Source: Comamonas sp. lk (lineage in GTDB: Bacteria > Pseudomonadota > Gammaproteobacteria > Burkholderiales > Burkholderiaceae_C). Taken from it: 64,000 nt of DNA. The stretch covers positions 1 to 64,000 of the forward strand of contig CAMELV010000017.1 of NCBI GenBank assembly GCA_945925985.1. The letters run 5' to 3'. Shown here piece after piece: positions 17,231 through 26,673 of the stretch. Both the position numbers and the translations under genes were made by a program. How positions within the stretch are numbered: position 1 is the stretch's first letter; each line of letters starts with the position of its first letter. Below the pieces are notes generated by a model. It saw only the letters and a program-made list of their open reading frames with translations, made no database searches and was not told the origin of the DNA.

Positions 17231-18708
17231 GGCAGGCGGGCGATCACCTCGGCCACCGCTGCCGTGAGTTTCTTGGCGTAGGGCACCTGCAGAAACTCGT
17301 TGGGGCCGTGGGCGTTGCTTTTGGGGCCGAGCACACCGCAGACCATCATTTGCGCCTTGGGGAAGCCCTTGGACAGCATGCTCATCAGCGGGATGGTGCC
17401 GCCCTGGCCGATGTAGCCGCAGGGCGCGCCAAAATGGGCTTGCGAAGCCGACTGCAGCGCCTGCTCGAACCATGGCGTGATGGCCGGTGCGTTCCAGCCG
17501 GTGGCCGAACTCGCCGCCTCAAAGGTCACGCGCGCCTGGTAGGGCGCGTTATCTTCCAGCAGCGCCTTGAGCTGCTGCACGGCGCTGGCGGCTTCCACCA
17601 GCGGTGGCAGACGCAGGCTGAGCTTGAAGGCGGTGTAGGGCCGCAGCACATTGCCAGCGTTCTTCAGCTCTGGAAAACCGTCGGCGCCGGTGACGCTGAG
17701 GGTGGGTGTCCAGGTGCGATTCAGCAGAGCCTGCACCGGGTCGGTGGTGGTGGGCAGCATCGACTGCATCGAGCCGCCGCAGTCGTAATGGGCCCAGGGA
17801 AAGCGTTTGTAAACCTCGTCGCCCAGGATGGCAGCGGTGGCCTGCGCCTGCGCCAGCCGGTCGGCCGGCACCTCGCAATGGAAGCTGCCCGGCAACAGGC
17901 GGCCGGTGGCGCTGTCTTCCAGTCGGTCCAGCACCTGGCGCATGATGCGAAAGCTCGACGGCACCAGGCCGCTGGCATCGCCCGAATGCACGCCCTCAGT
18001 CAGCACCTCCACTTTCAAAGTGCCTGCCGCCATGCCGCGCAGGCTGGTGGTGAGCCAGAGCTGGTCGTAATTGCCGGCGCCAGAGTCCAGGCAGATCACC
18101 AGCGCCACATCGCCCAGGCGCGGGCGCAGCACGTCTATATAGGGCAACAGATCGGGCGAGCCGCTTTCCTCGCAGGTTTCAATCAGGCCAACGATGCGCG
18201 GGTGCGCCACGTTCTGGCTTTTGAGCGCCTGGATGGCGGCAATGCTGGCGTAGGCCGCGTATCCGTCGTCCGCGCTGCCCCGGCCATACAGCTTGCCGTC
18301 CTCGTACTTGGGCGTCCACGGCCCGAGGTCATTGCGCCAGCCAGAAAACTCGGGTTGCTTGTCCAGGTGGCCGTACATCAGCACGGTTTGCTGGCTGACC
18401 GCCGCCGGCCCGCCGGCGGCACCACTGCTGGCCGCCACCTCAAAAAACATCAGGGGCGTGCGGCCCTCGGTGCGGATGATCTCCAGCGTCAGGCCCTCGA
18501 CCTTTTGCGCCTCGACCCATGCCGCCGTGTTGCGCATGACAGTGTCAAGGTAGCCGTGCTTGGCCCAGTCGGCATCGAACATCGGTGATTTGGCTGGGAT
18601 GCCAATGTAGTCGGTCAGCTGCGGCACGATCTGCTCGTCCCAGGCGCGGCTAACCTGGGTGAGCGCCTGTGCGGCGTTGAGGGCGGATGGGGGGACTCTG
18701 GCATTCAT
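17227..18708 (-). CDS. M20-family metallopeptidase (dipeptidase-like)
   Basis: A 493-residue zinc peptidase with both M20 signatures: LMYGHLDKQP (H114, D116) and GRGSADDGYAAYA (metal-bridging aspartate near 147), then the catalytic pair E180/E181 in ETCEESGSPD. This branch includes carnosinase-type dipeptidases. It has no signal peptide, so it is cytoplasmic. AAGGAG stands 6 bases before ATG 18708. The gene overlaps the hydrolase downstream by four bases and follows the crotonase gene by 38 bases, so all belong to one minus-strand operon that starts at the 37-codon ORF. Confidence 0.92.
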   Translation of the reverse strand: MNARVPPSALNAAQALTQVSRAWDEQIVPQLTDYIGIPAKSPMFDADWAKHGYLDTVMRNTAAWVEAQKVEGLTLEIIRTEGRTPLMFFEVAASSGAAGGPAAVSQQTVLMYGHLDKQPEFSGWRNDLGPWTPKYEDGKLYGRGSADDGYAAYASIAAIQALKSQNVAHPRIVGLIETCEESGSPDLLPYIDVLRPRLGDVALVICLDSGAGNYDQLWLTTSLRGMAAGTLKVEVLTEGVHSGDASGLVPSSFRIMRQVLDRLEDSATGRLLPGSFHCEVPADRLAQAQATAAILGDEVYKRFPWAHYDCGGSMQSMLPTTTDPVQALLNRTWTPTLSVTGADGFPELKNAGNVLRPYTAFKLSLRLPPLVEAASAVQQLKALLEDNAPYQARVTFEAASSATGWNAPAITPWFEQALQSASQAHFGAPCGYIGQGGTIPLMSMLSKGFPKAQMMVCGVLGPKSNAHGPNEFLQVPYAKKLTAAVAEVIARLP

Positions 18709-18746
18709 GGCGATCTCCTTGGGGGCTAGGGCAAAACCAGCCAGCA

Positions 18747-19478
18747 TCATGCCACGCCGGCCAGCAGGCGAGCGCAGTAAGCGGTGATGCGCAACTGCAA
18801 GCCGGGCCGGGCCGCCGAGCGCACCAGTGCGGCCAAATCAGTGTCGCGGCAGTCAGCTCGGGTGGCGCTTCGAATGGCGCGCGCTGTGGCGGAGTCCGGG
18901 AGTGGCGGCGCTAGGCGGATCAGGATTTGGGAGGCAGTATCAACGCCGGTATCGACCCGCTGAGTGGCCAGCCCGAGCGCCAGGGCCTGCGGCGCATCAA
19001 GCTCCCCGCCTTCGAGCACCAGTGCTCGCGCGGCATCCACGCCAATGCGCTCGGCCAGGCGCCGGGTGCCCAGCACAATGCCAAATTGCGCACCAGGAAA
19101 GCGCAGGGTGGTGTCTGGGTGAACCAAGCGCTGCTCGCACACCGCGAACAGATCAGCGCCGGCGCCCCAGGTGCGGCCATGGGCCAGCGCCACGGTCCGA
19201 ATGGGCGCATGCCACAGCAGCGCCAGCAGGGTCTCGATGCGCACCAGGCGCAGCAGCAGGTCGCCATCCGAGAGGGTGGCCAGGTCGGTCAAATCAAGCC
19301 CGGTGCAGAAATGCCGCCCGGCCCCGCGCAGCACCAGGGTGTGCACCGCCGGGTCGGCCATGGCCGCCTCAACCGCATGAATCAGGCCCTCCACCAGCTC
19401 GGGCCCGAGTGCATTGCCACGCTCCAGCCGCTGCAGTGTGAGGGTGATCACACCCGCTTGGTACTCAGTGCTCAGCAT
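18747..19478 (-). CDS. Crotonase-fold protein lacking the usual catalytic glutamates
   Basis: A 243-residue member of the enoyl-CoA hydratase/isomerase superfamily, with the oxyanion region LRGAGRHFCTGLDLTDL and the HGRTWGAGADLFAVC helix. At the positions of the two hydratase glutamates the sequence reads GADL and FPGAQFGIVLG, with no glutamate at either. It is therefore unlikely to be a standard hydratase. The start overlaps the thiol dioxygenase stop by 7 bases, implying coupled translation. Reaction unknown. Confidence 0.82.
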   Translation of the reverse strand: MLSTEYQAGVITLTLQRLERGNALGPELVEGLIHAVEAAMADPAVHTLVLRGAGRHFCTGLDLTDLATLSDGDLLLRLVRIETLLALLWHAPIRTVALAHGRTWGAGADLFAVCEQRLVHPDTTLRFPGAQFGIVLGTRRLAERIGVDAARALVLEGGELDAPQALALGLATQRVDTGVDTASQILIRLAPPLPDSATARAIRSATRADCRDTDLAALVRSAARPGLQLRITAYCARLLAGVA

Positions 19479-20104
19479 GTGGCCCGGACCGCAGCCGAAC
19501 GGTCCCACAGGTTAGGCAACTGCGTGTTGTCATAGCCTGACACGAACGGCAGTGTGGCCCCGGTGGCGTCCAGCCGGTGGCGGCGCACGGCGCCAATGTT
19601 GGCGCCATAGACATGGATGCTGACCGTGGCGGCATCGCCGCCGGCGTGGCTGACACGGTGCCAGTCACCCACGCGGGGTGACACGGCCTCGATGTCGCCG
19701 CGCTGCATCAGGTGCTGGCCGCCAGTGGCCACCGGCTGCCCGGCCTGCAGGGTGTACTCTTCGCAGCGCTCGGACCCGCGCAAGATACCCACCATTCCCC
19801 ACACCGTGTGGTCATGCACGGGTGTGCCGTGCCCGGGGCCCCAGACGAAGCTGACGACACAAAAGCGCTCCAGCGGGTCGCAGTGCAGCAGGTACTGCGC
19901 ATAGCGGTCTGGCCGCACGGCGGCAAAGGCCTCGGGCAGCCAGTCTTCCTGCGCCAGCAGGCGTGCCAACAGCGGGCGGCCCTCGGCCAGCAGTCGGGCC
20001 TCGTCTTGCGTCGCCCCCACCAGGGCCGTCAACCCGGTGACCAGCTCGCGCAGAGGTGCTATTGGATCAGCCAGCTGAGTTTGTTGAGTTTGCAGCCCGC
20101 TCAT
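19472..20104 (-). CDS. Cupin thiol dioxygenase (cysteine / 3-mercaptopropionate type)
   Basis: A 210-residue non-haem iron enzyme that adds O2 to a thiol, giving a sulphinic acid. The iron ligands are H97 and H99 in PVHDHTVWGMVG and a histidine in DWHRVSHAG (about 149). At the position where cysteine dioxygenases carry a substrate-binding arginine the sequence reads RYAQYLL, with Gln70. From memory, the Gln type in bacteria prefers 3-mercaptopropionate over cysteine; this is a family-based inference. Translation is coupled by ATGA to the 37-codon ORF before it and by overlap to the crotonase gene after it. Confidence 0.86.
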   Translation of the reverse strand: MSGLQTQQTQLADPIAPLRELVTGLTALVGATQDEARLLAEGRPLLARLLAQEDWLPEAFAAVRPDRYAQYLLHCDPLERFCVVSFVWGPGHGTPVHDHTVWGMVGILRGSERCEEYTLQAGQPVATGGQHLMQRGDIEAVSPRVGDWHRVSHAGGDAATVSIHVYGANIGAVRRHRLDATGATLPFVSGYDNTQLPNLWDRSAAVRATC

Positions 20105-20214
20105 ACCTGGCCTCCTTTGGGAGGGCAGTCGAATGTCGTGAAGCCCAAAGGCATCTCCACCTCAGTGGTTTGCACAAAGGTCGCCGGCGTTTTGACGTGA
20201 CGTAATAGTTGCAT
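20101..20214 (-). CDS. 37-residue ORF preceding the thiol dioxygenase
   Basis: An ATG at 20214, with a good GAGGAG site 7 bases before it, opens a 37-codon frame beginning MQLLRHVKTPATFVQTTEVE. It ends in a TGA that overlaps the dioxygenase ATG as ATGA. The clear ribosome site and coupling make it a likely translated small protein or leader. A single cysteine stands near the C-terminus (FDCPPKGG). I recognise no family. Confidence 0.55.
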   Translation of the reverse strand: MQLLRHVKTPATFVQTTEVEMPLGFTTFDCPPKGGQV

Positions 20215-20304
20215 GCAAGACTCCTCTAAATAAAGCGGTCAGCGGCGCTGCCAAAGCACGATGTTGCGACTCGAAAGAACAGCCGCGACATTGCAAGATC
20301 ATGC

Positions 20305-21957
20305 TCAAGTGTAGGGCGCTGAGTTGGCGGCGTGTGCGAAATCCCAGTTGCGTCCAGGCGCTGCCGCCAGCAGGGATTGCGTGTAGGCGTGACGCGGTTG
20401 GCCCAGTACTTGGGCGGTCGCGCCGAACTCGACCAAGCGGCCCTGATGCATCACCGCGACTTGGTCGCAGATCTGCGCCGCCACGCGAAGGTCATGGGTG
20501 ATGAACAGCACCGCCAGGTTCAGGCGCGCACGGATGTCATCCAACAGTTCCAACACTTGCTTTTGCACAGACACATCGAGTGCGGATACGGCTTCGTCTG
20601 CGATCAGCACCTCGGGCTCCATGGCCAGGGCGCGGGCGATACAGATGCGCTGGCGCTGGCCGCCGGAGAATTCGTGGGGGAAGCGCTCCAGCGCCTGTGG
20701 GTCCAGACGCACCAGTTCCATGAGTCGGCGTGCCCTAGACAACGCGACATCACGAGACACGCCGCAATACATCGGCCCCTCCACCATCGACTGGCCAACA
20801 GTTCGCCTTGGGTTGAGCGAACGGTAGGGGTCCTGAAAGACAATCTGAATCCGGTGGCGATGCGGCCGCAGTATTCGGCGCGAGGCTTGTCCTATCTCCT
20901 GGTCGCCTAACCAGATCTGGCCGCCGCTCGGGTCGATCAGGCGCGCTACGCAGCGCGCTACCGTGGACTTGCCGGAGCCTGATTCGCCGACGATGCCCAC
21001 CGTCTGTCCGCGGGCGATGGCGATGCTGACGTCGCTTACCGCATGCACGGTTCGATTCCTCTGGAACAGCCCGCTGGACGTGTAGGTCTTATGAAGATTA
21101 TTGATGCGCAGAACCAGCTCGCCGCTGTTGTTGACCTCTCTGTGCGCAGGCCGTATCGAGGGAACCGAGCCGATCAACATGCGGGTGTACGGATGGCACG
21201 GGGCACCGAGAAGCTGCTTTGTCGGGCCCGCTTCGACCAGTTCGCCCAGGCGCAGCACCGCCACCTGGTCGGCGATCTCGGCAACCACCCCAAAATCGTG
21301 CGTGATGAACAGCACACCCGTTCCATGGCTGAGCTGAAGTTCTTTGATCAATTTGAGGATCTGCGATTGCGTCGTCACATCCAGGGCTGTGGTGGGTTCA
21401 TCCGCAATCAGCAGGGCGGGATCGAGGATGAGCGCCATGGCGATCATGATCCGCTGGCGCTGCCCACCGGACAACTGGTGCGGGTAGGCCGTGTACATGC
21501 GCGGCGGGTCGGGTAAGTGCACCTGCTCCAGGGCGCGCAACACCTTGCGTTGACGTTCGTTGCTCGACAGACGGGTGTGCTTGCGCAGGACCTCGTCGAT
21601 CTGCCTGCCGCAGGTGACCACCGGGTTAAGGGCCGTCATCGGCTCCTGAAAGATCATTGACATGCGCACACAACGTGCGGCTCTTAGCCAGTTGGGGCTG
21701 GACTGAAGAACATCGGTACCGGCCAGCAAGATCTGGCCTGCATCGGCCCGCAGACCCTTGGGCAGCAGGCCCATCACCGCCTGGGCGATGACTGATTTGC
21801 CGGAGCCGGACTCACCCACCAAGCAGACCAGCTCGCCGCGGCGCACCGTCAGGTTGGCATCGGTCACCGCGTGGCTACGGTCGGCTCCGGGCGGCAGAGC
21901 AATGCGCAATCCGCGCAGCGCCAGTGCAGGTGGGGTATCGGGGGCCATCATGGACAT
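20305..21957 (-). CDS. Fused dual ATPase of ABC importer 1 (GsiA/DppDF-like)
   Basis: A single 550-residue chain holds two ATP-binding cassettes: Walker [13 protein letters not shown] near 50 and [12 protein letters not shown] near 340, each with an LSGGQRQR or FSGGQRQR signature and a following IADEP or IADEA Walker B. The two halves correspond to the DppD and DppF subunits of peptide importers. It powers the two permeases encoded upstream (start of the DppC-like gene 7 bases from this start). It is the last gene of ABC operon 1; the small-ORF/dioxygenase operon begins 90 bases further in the same direction, so read-through is possible. Confidence 0.92.
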   Translation of the reverse strand: MSMMAPDTPPALALRGLRIALPPGADRSHAVTDANLTVRRGELVCLVGESGSGKSVIAQAVMGLLPKGLRADAGQILLAGTDVLQSSPNWLRAARCVRMSMIFQEPMTALNPVVTCGRQIDEVLRKHTRLSSNERQRKVLRALEQVHLPDPPRMYTAYPHQLSGGQRQRIMIAMALILDPALLIADEPTTALDVTTQSQILKLIKELQLSHGTGVLFITHDFGVVAEIADQVAVLRLGELVEAGPTKQLLGAPCHPYTRMLIGSVPSIRPAHREVNNSGELVLRINNLHKTYTSSGLFQRNRTVHAVSDVSIAIARGQTVGIVGESGSGKSTVARCVARLIDPSGGQIWLGDQEIGQASRRILRPHRHRIQIVFQDPYRSLNPRRTVGQSMVEGPMYCGVSRDVALSRARRLMELVRLDPQALERFPHEFSGGQRQRICIARALAMEPEVLIADEAVSALDVSVQKQVLELLDDIRARLNLAVLFITHDLRVAAQICDQVAVMHQGRLVEFGATAQVLGQPRHAYTQSLLAAAPGRNWDFAHAANSAPYT

Positions 21958-21963
21958 GGGCGG

Positions 21964-22902
21964 TCACAGGTTCTTGCGCATCTTGGGATCCAGCGCATCC
22001 CGCAAGCCGTCGCCGAGTACATTGACCGCCAGCACCGTCAGGGCCAGGAAGATGCTGGGGTAAAAGATATGGTGGGGATGCACTCGAAACAGGGCCCGGC
22101 CTTCTGCAATGATGTTGCCCCAGCTCGGAATCTCGGGGGGAATACCGATGCCTAGAAACGAGAGGGCTGCCTCAGACAGCATGGCCGCTGCGCACAGGAA
22201 CGTACCTTGCACGATCAATGGCGCCACTGTGTTGGGCAACACATGGCGGATCAGCAACCATGCCGTGGGCGCACCCAGCGACTCAGCGGCTTCTACATAG
22301 GGCTCCTCGCGCACGGACAGCACAACCGAGCGGACCAGCCGCACCACACGAGGAATGTCGGGCACCACAATAGCCAGGATCACGGTCAGCATGCCGCCTT
22401 TCCAGATCGCCACCAGTGTGATCGCCAGCAGGATCCCGGGGATGGCCATCATCGCGTCCATGACGCGCATCACCGGTCCGTCCAGGTGCCGGAAAAACCC
22501 CGCGAGCAAGCCGATCACAAGGCCGATGGTCAGGCTGATCATCGCCACTGCGGCGCCGATCACCAGCGACACCCGGGTCCCGTAAAGCACGCGGCTGAAG
22601 ACATCACGGCCCAGGTTGTCGGTGCCGAAATATGCGGTATGGTCCACCGCGCTGCCGTCGTCCAGGGTGATGGACAACAGCTCGCCGGGCTTGAGGTTAC
22701 GTGCAGAGACATCAATCAGTGCCGGATCCACGGTGCCGAGCCTGGGTGCCAGGACAGCCACCAGCAGCATCAGCGCGAGAATGGCGGTGCCCGCCATTAC
22801 CCGTCGGTTGCGCAGGGCCTTGTTCCAAAGCGATGGCCGAGCTGCTATTGGCGATTGCATTGCCAGCGTCTGGGCTTGCACATCATTTTCGGGGGCTATC
22901 AA
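21964..22902 (-). CDS. ABC importer 1 permease, DppC-like
   Basis: A 312-residue inner-membrane protein with an N-terminal cytoplasmic stretch, a first membrane helix near 37-55 and a BPD-type permease core. The loop for ATPase contact reads EAAESLGAPTAWLLIRHVLPN near 205-225. It is the C-type partner in dipeptide/oligopeptide/opine importers. It overlaps the upstream B-type permease by four bases and is followed by the fused ATPase 6 bases later. Confidence 0.92.
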   Translation of the reverse strand: MIAPENDVQAQTLAMQSPIAARPSLWNKALRNRRVMAGTAILALMLLVAVLAPRLGTVDPALIDVSARNLKPGELLSITLDDGSAVDHTAYFGTDNLGRDVFSRVLYGTRVSLVIGAAVAMISLTIGLVIGLLAGFFRHLDGPVMRVMDAMMAIPGILLAITLVAIWKGGMLTVILAIVVPDIPRVVRLVRSVVLSVREEPYVEAAESLGAPTAWLLIRHVLPNTVAPLIVQGTFLCAAAMLSEAALSFLGIGIPPEIPSWGNIIAEGRALFRVHPHHIFYPSIFLALTVLAVNVLGDGLRDALDPKMRKNL

Positions 22903-23840
22903 TACCGGATCCTCGGGTCAAGAAACGCGTAACCAATGTCCACTAGGAGGTTGACCATCACATAGGCCACCGAAAAAAGCACGATCAACGCCTGAATAAC
23001 GGGGAAGTCGCGCGACAGCACAGCCTCCACGGTCAGCCGCCCCAAGCCAGGAATGGCGAACACACTCTCGGTCACTACGGCGCCACCAATCAGTAACCCC
23101 ATTCCGATGCCGATGATGGTCAGGATCGGTACGGCTGCGTTGCGCAGCGCGTGGCGCACCAGCACCTCGGCCTCGGTCAGACCCTTGGCCCGCGCGGTGC
23201 GAATGTAATCCTCATTGAGGACCTCCAGCACGCTGGTACGGGTGATCCTGGCAATCAGCGCAATGTAGACCACGGCCAGCGCAGACGCGGGCAGGATAAT
23301 GCGCGCTAAGAAGGGGCCCAGTCCGTCAGCGATTCGTGTGTAGCCTTGAACAGGCAACCATTCGAGTTGGATGGCGAACACATACATCAACGCGTAACCC
23401 AGCACGAAACCGGGCACCGAGAAGCCCAACACCGACAGGCCCATCACCATATCGTCAATCCGGCTTCCCTGTCGGAACGCCGCCAGCACGCCCAAAGGCA
23501 CTGCGGCAACAATCGAAATCATCAGGGCGCATGCCCCAAGAGCCAGTGTTGGTTCGATGCGTTGGAGGACCAAGTCCATCACTGGTAACTTGAAGAAATA
23601 ACTCTCCCCAAAATCACCTCGTATTACATGGCCTAACCAAATGACAAACTGCTTTGCCAGCGGCTGGTCAAGTCCAAGACGTTGCCGGATTTCGGCTACC
23701 TGCTCGGTGGTCGCCGTCTCGCCGGCAATGATGGCCGCTGGGTCACCAGGAACCATCCGCAGCACCAAAAAGGCGAAAGCGGCAACCAACAGCAGCACCG
23801 GCAGCAGAGCCAGCATGCGGCGAATAATAAAAGACAGCAT
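22899..23840 (-). CDS. ABC importer 1 permease, DppB-like
   Basis: A 313-residue inner-membrane permease. The N-terminus MLSFIIRRMLALLPVLLLV is the standard first helix of the B-type subunit, followed by the periplasmic segment MVPGDPAA and RQRLGLDQPL. The contact loop RTARAKGLTEAEVLVRHALRN lies near 205-225. It pairs with the C-type permease directly downstream (4-base overlap) and with the binding protein encoded 42 bases upstream. Confidence 0.93.
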   Translation of the reverse strand: MLSFIIRRMLALLPVLLLVAAFAFLVLRMVPGDPAAIIAGETATTEQVAEIRQRLGLDQPLAKQFVIWLGHVIRGDFGESYFFKLPVMDLVLQRIEPTLALGACALMISIVAAVPLGVLAAFRQGSRIDDMVMGLSVLGFSVPGFVLGYALMYVFAIQLEWLPVQGYTRIADGLGPFLARIILPASALAVVYIALIARITRTSVLEVLNEDYIRTARAKGLTEAEVLVRHALRNAAVPILTIIGIGMGLLIGGAVVTESVFAIPGLGRLTVEAVLSRDFPVIQALIVLFSVAYVMVNLLVDIGYAFLDPRIRY

Positions 23841-23882
23841 GTCGCGTGGCGCGGCAGCGGACCTCTGAGCTGTCGCCCTGGG

Positions 23883-25460
23883 CTACTTTTTCTTCACCCC
23901 ATAAAACAGCGTGAGAGGCTGCTTGAAGGTCGGCTCCAGCTTGATGCTGCGGGCGCTGACAGCCGCATACTCACCCAAAGGGATCACGGTCACGATCTCC
24001 GCATTGCGCTCCTGCATTTCACGCGCCAGGCCCTTTTTTGCCGCCGGATCGCTGGTTCTGGCGAAGGCGTCGCGCATCTGCTCCATCTTGTCGTCGCAGG
24101 GCCAGCCAAGGAAGGATGTCTTGCAGTTGGTGTTGAAGCTGCCGCGGTCAATCGGGTTTTGCGCGTCGTTCAGGTCCAGCGAGGACATGTAGGCGCTCCA
24201 GCCACCTTCGCTGGGTTTTTCCTTTTTGCGCAAACGCATCGTCAATGACTGCCAATCCGATGGTGCGAGTTCAACTTTGAAACCGGCACGCTCGAGCTGT
24301 TGCTTGGCCAGGGGCCCGAGGTTGTTGAGCACCGGCAGGTCAGTGGTGTGGGGCAACAGGATAGGTGTACCGTCATAGCCGGCTTCCTTGAGTAGGGCGG
24401 CTGCACGCTTGGCGTCGCCGCGGACCATGGCGCCCATGCCAGCGTCGGTATAGTAGGGTGAGTTGCAGGCGTAGGTGGAATAGCACACCTTGTAATTGCG
24501 GGCGTCACCCACCATGCCTTTGAGGATCTGCTCCTGATTCAATGCGATCATGGCAGCTTGGCGGATCTTCGGGTTGTCAAACGGGGGGTTAACCCAATTG
24601 GGGCGCAGGAAGTAGGTTTGCTTCCAGGCCGGCTCAACCACCAGGCTCTTGTTCTTGGCAGCAAGGGGCACCAGATCATTGGCCAGGATCTCTACCATGT
24701 CGATCTCGCCGTTGGTCAAGGCCGCAAGGGCGGTCTGCCCATCCGGGATGGCGATCCATTCCACGCGGTCCACATAGGCCACCTTACCACCCGCCAGCCC
24801 GGACGGCGGCTCTGCACGCGGCTTGTACTTGGTGTTCTTGACGTACACCACCTTTTCTCCCGGCCTCCATTCGTCGCGTTTAAAAACGAAAGGCCCAGAC
24901 CCAATGACCTGTTCCGGTTTGATCGGTTCCGCTGCCGGTGTTTCGGCCACTTTCTTGGGCATCATGAACAGAGGCGCTAGGCTGGGCTTGGAGAGACTGT
25001 CCAACAACAGGCCATAAGGCTCGTTCAGGACGATTCGGAAGGTCTTTGCATTGACCACCTCATAGGTTTTGATGAACGGGGCGGCACGCAGACCGGTGGC
25101 GTCGCGCTGATTGAATCGCTTGATGGAGGCGATGCAGTCCTCAGCTGTGACCGGTGTGCCGTCATGCCACTCTTGGCCGTCGCGAAGCGTGAAAGTCCAG
25201 ACCAAGCCATCCTTGCTGGTCTCCCATTTATCCGCCATTTGTGGTTTGACCACGCCCTTTTCGTCGCGGGCGACCAGCTGATCGAACACCATGTAGCCAT
25301 GATTGCGGACGATGTAGGCGGTGCTCACTGTCGGGTCGAACACCTTGAGGTCCGAATGCATCACCACTTTGATCGTCTGGCTCTGAACTGCCGGAGCAGT
25401 GAGCGCAAGCGCAGTGCCCAGTGCGGCAAGCGAGTATTTGATCAAGTATGGAGTTTTCAC
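23883..25460 (-). CDS. ABC importer 1 periplasmic binding protein (SBP_bac_5)
   Basis: A 525-residue extracytoplasmic binding protein with a Sec signal peptide (hydrophobic 11-24, cut near VQS/QT at 27-28). It has the family-5 hallmarks FDPTVSTAY, DGLVWTFTLRDGQEWHDG and GSGPFVFKRDEWRPGEKV. Such proteins bind peptides, glutathione, opines or other amides; the ligand cannot be named. First gene of ABC operon 1, with a 209-base regulatory gap to the divergent reductase-like gene. Confidence 0.92.
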   Translation of the reverse strand: MKTPYLIKYSLAALGTALALTAPAVQSQTIKVVMHSDLKVFDPTVSTAYIVRNHGYMVFDQLVARDEKGVVKPQMADKWETSKDGLVWTFTLRDGQEWHDGTPVTAEDCIASIKRFNQRDATGLRAAPFIKTYEVVNAKTFRIVLNEPYGLLLDSLSKPSLAPLFMMPKKVAETPAAEPIKPEQVIGSGPFVFKRDEWRPGEKVVYVKNTKYKPRAEPPSGLAGGKVAYVDRVEWIAIPDGQTALAALTNGEIDMVEILANDLVPLAAKNKSLVVEPAWKQTYFLRPNWVNPPFDNPKIRQAAMIALNQEQILKGMVGDARNYKVCYSTYACNSPYYTDAGMGAMVRGDAKRAAALLKEAGYDGTPILLPHTTDLPVLNNLGPLAKQQLERAGFKVELAPSDWQSLTMRLRKKEKPSEGGWSAYMSSLDLNDAQNPIDRGSFNTNCKTSFLGWPCDDKMEQMRDAFARTSDPAAKKGLAREMQERNAEIVTVIPLGEYAAVSARSIKLEPTFKQPLTLFYGVKKK

Positions 25461-25669
25461 GGGGATTCCTTTGGTGTCTCAGTTGACGGTTGAATAGGGT
25501 TCACTGATTTGGAACATTTCTTCTGCAATGTAGAACTGTATCTGAGCGACATATTTTTGTAAAGTCCAAGCTTTATTTTGATACTGAAAAGTGCGCTCCA
25601 CACATGACAATATCGGTTTAGAATTGTCACATAAAAGAACGAGTGTTTACAATTGTGGAACAAAAAGCA
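25461..25669. promoter_or_regulatory. Divergent control region of ABC operon 1 and the GrdB-like gene
   Basis: Seen here: an inverted repeat TGACAAT-N11-ATTGTCA (25605-25629), and a plausible sigma-70 promoter on the plus strand, TTGTCA (25624-25629), 18 bases, TACAAT (25648-25653). A 19-base imperfect palindrome TGTTTACAATTGTGGAACA starts near 25644; its right half and overall size match the strong palindrome at 33532-33552. A further GGAACAT stands at 25511-25517. The same regulator may act at both operons; this is inference. Confidence 0.45.
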
Positions 25670-26611
25670 ATGTCAAACGACACCGCTAATGCGGCCGCCC
25701 AACTGCCCGACTGGGATCAGCCCGTCCGCTACATAGACCGCACCCACGCCTGGTACAACGCACTGGGCACCAACAACCCGTACCAGTACTCGCATTTCCT
25801 GGATGTTCCGTTTCAGGCTATGCAAAAACCGCTTTCCCAATGCCGTGTGGCCTTGTTGACCACGGCGGCGCCCTACCAGCCCGAGAAGGGGCCACAGGGC
25901 AAGGACGCGCCATACAACGCTGCTGCCAAGTTCTATGAGGTCTACTCAGGCGACACATCGCAACACCACGACCTGCGGGTTTCACATGTTGGTATCGATC
26001 GGGCGCAAATCACCGATGACAGCCACACCTGGTTTCCCCTGCAGGCACTGCGCCGCGCAGCCGCACAGGGCATCATCAGCTCTGTGTCTGCGCGATTCCA
26101 CGGCGTGCCGACCAACCGCAGCCAGCGCCACACCATGACGGTGGACTGTCCGGAGGTGCTTGCACGTTGTCGTGCCGATGGCGTAGACGTGGCGGTCCTG
26201 GTGGCCAACTGCCCGATCTGTCACCAATCGATGGCGCTGACCGCACGGCATCTCGAAGCCAACGGAATTTGCACGGTGATCATGGGCGCTGCCAAGGATA
26301 TTGTGGAGCACTGCGGCGTTCCCCGACTGTTGTTCAGCGACTTTCCATTGGGCAACGCAGCCGCTCTGCCCCATGACGAGGCTTCACGTGATTCGACGCT
26401 GGAGCTGGCCTTGCGCTTACTCGAAAGCGCGCCGGCGGCACGTACGACAGTACAGAACCCGCTGCGCTGGAATGGCGACCCGCAGTGGAAATCAAAATAC
26501 CTCGACGTGGCCAAACTGACCCCTGAGGAACTGACTCGGCGCAAAGCAGAGAACGCAGACATCAAGACGGTGGCACAGTCCGTCCGCGATGCCACGCTGC
26601 AAGCACGCTGA
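25670..26611 (+). CDS. Glycine/sarcosine/betaine/D-proline reductase subunit B-like protein, Cys form
   Basis: The 313-residue protein resembles the GrdB/PrdB selenoprotein B family (Pfam PF07355 from memory). It has the motif NCPICHQSMALTARHLEANGI with C181 and C184, and the tail RLLFSDFPLGNAAALP typical of the family's proteobacterial branch. Clostridial reductases use selenocysteine and reductively cleave glycine or betaine; here only cysteines are present and no GrdA or GrdC genes accompany it, so that reaction should not be assumed. A class III CoA-transferase gene follows 62 bases later. ATG 25670 is chosen over a GTG at 25643 because the predicted promoter -10 box (25648-25653) lies downstream of that GTG. 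Confidence 0.75.
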   Translation: MSNDTANAAAQLPDWDQPVRYIDRTHAWYNALGTNNPYQYSHFLDVPFQAMQKPLSQCRVALLTTAAPYQPEKGPQGKDAPYNAAAKFYEVYSGDTSQHHDLRVSHVGIDRAQITDDSHTWFPLQALRRAAAQGIISSVSARFHGVPTNRSQRHTMTVDCPEVLARCRADGVDVAVLVANCPICHQSMALTARHLEANGICTVIMGAAKDIVEHCGVPRLLFSDFPLGNAAALPHDEASRDSTLELALRLLESAPAARTTVQNPLRWNGDPQWKSKYLDVAKLTPEELTRRKAENADIKTVAQSVRDATLQAR

Positions 26612-26673
26612 GCCCGCGATTCATCTTCACACTCCGGCAAGTCAGCCACCTCACCCCGCGACAAGGCGTCCCC

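Noticed and set aside
17209..18588. 459-codon open frame opposite the M20 peptidase
   Set aside because: Antisense shadow; the peptidase frame has all metal and catalytic motifs and a ribosome site.
25670..26611. In-frame UGA selenocysteine in the GrdB-like gene
   Set aside because: The active motif reads CPIC with plain cysteine codons and no internal TGA; no selenocysteine element needs to be invoked.
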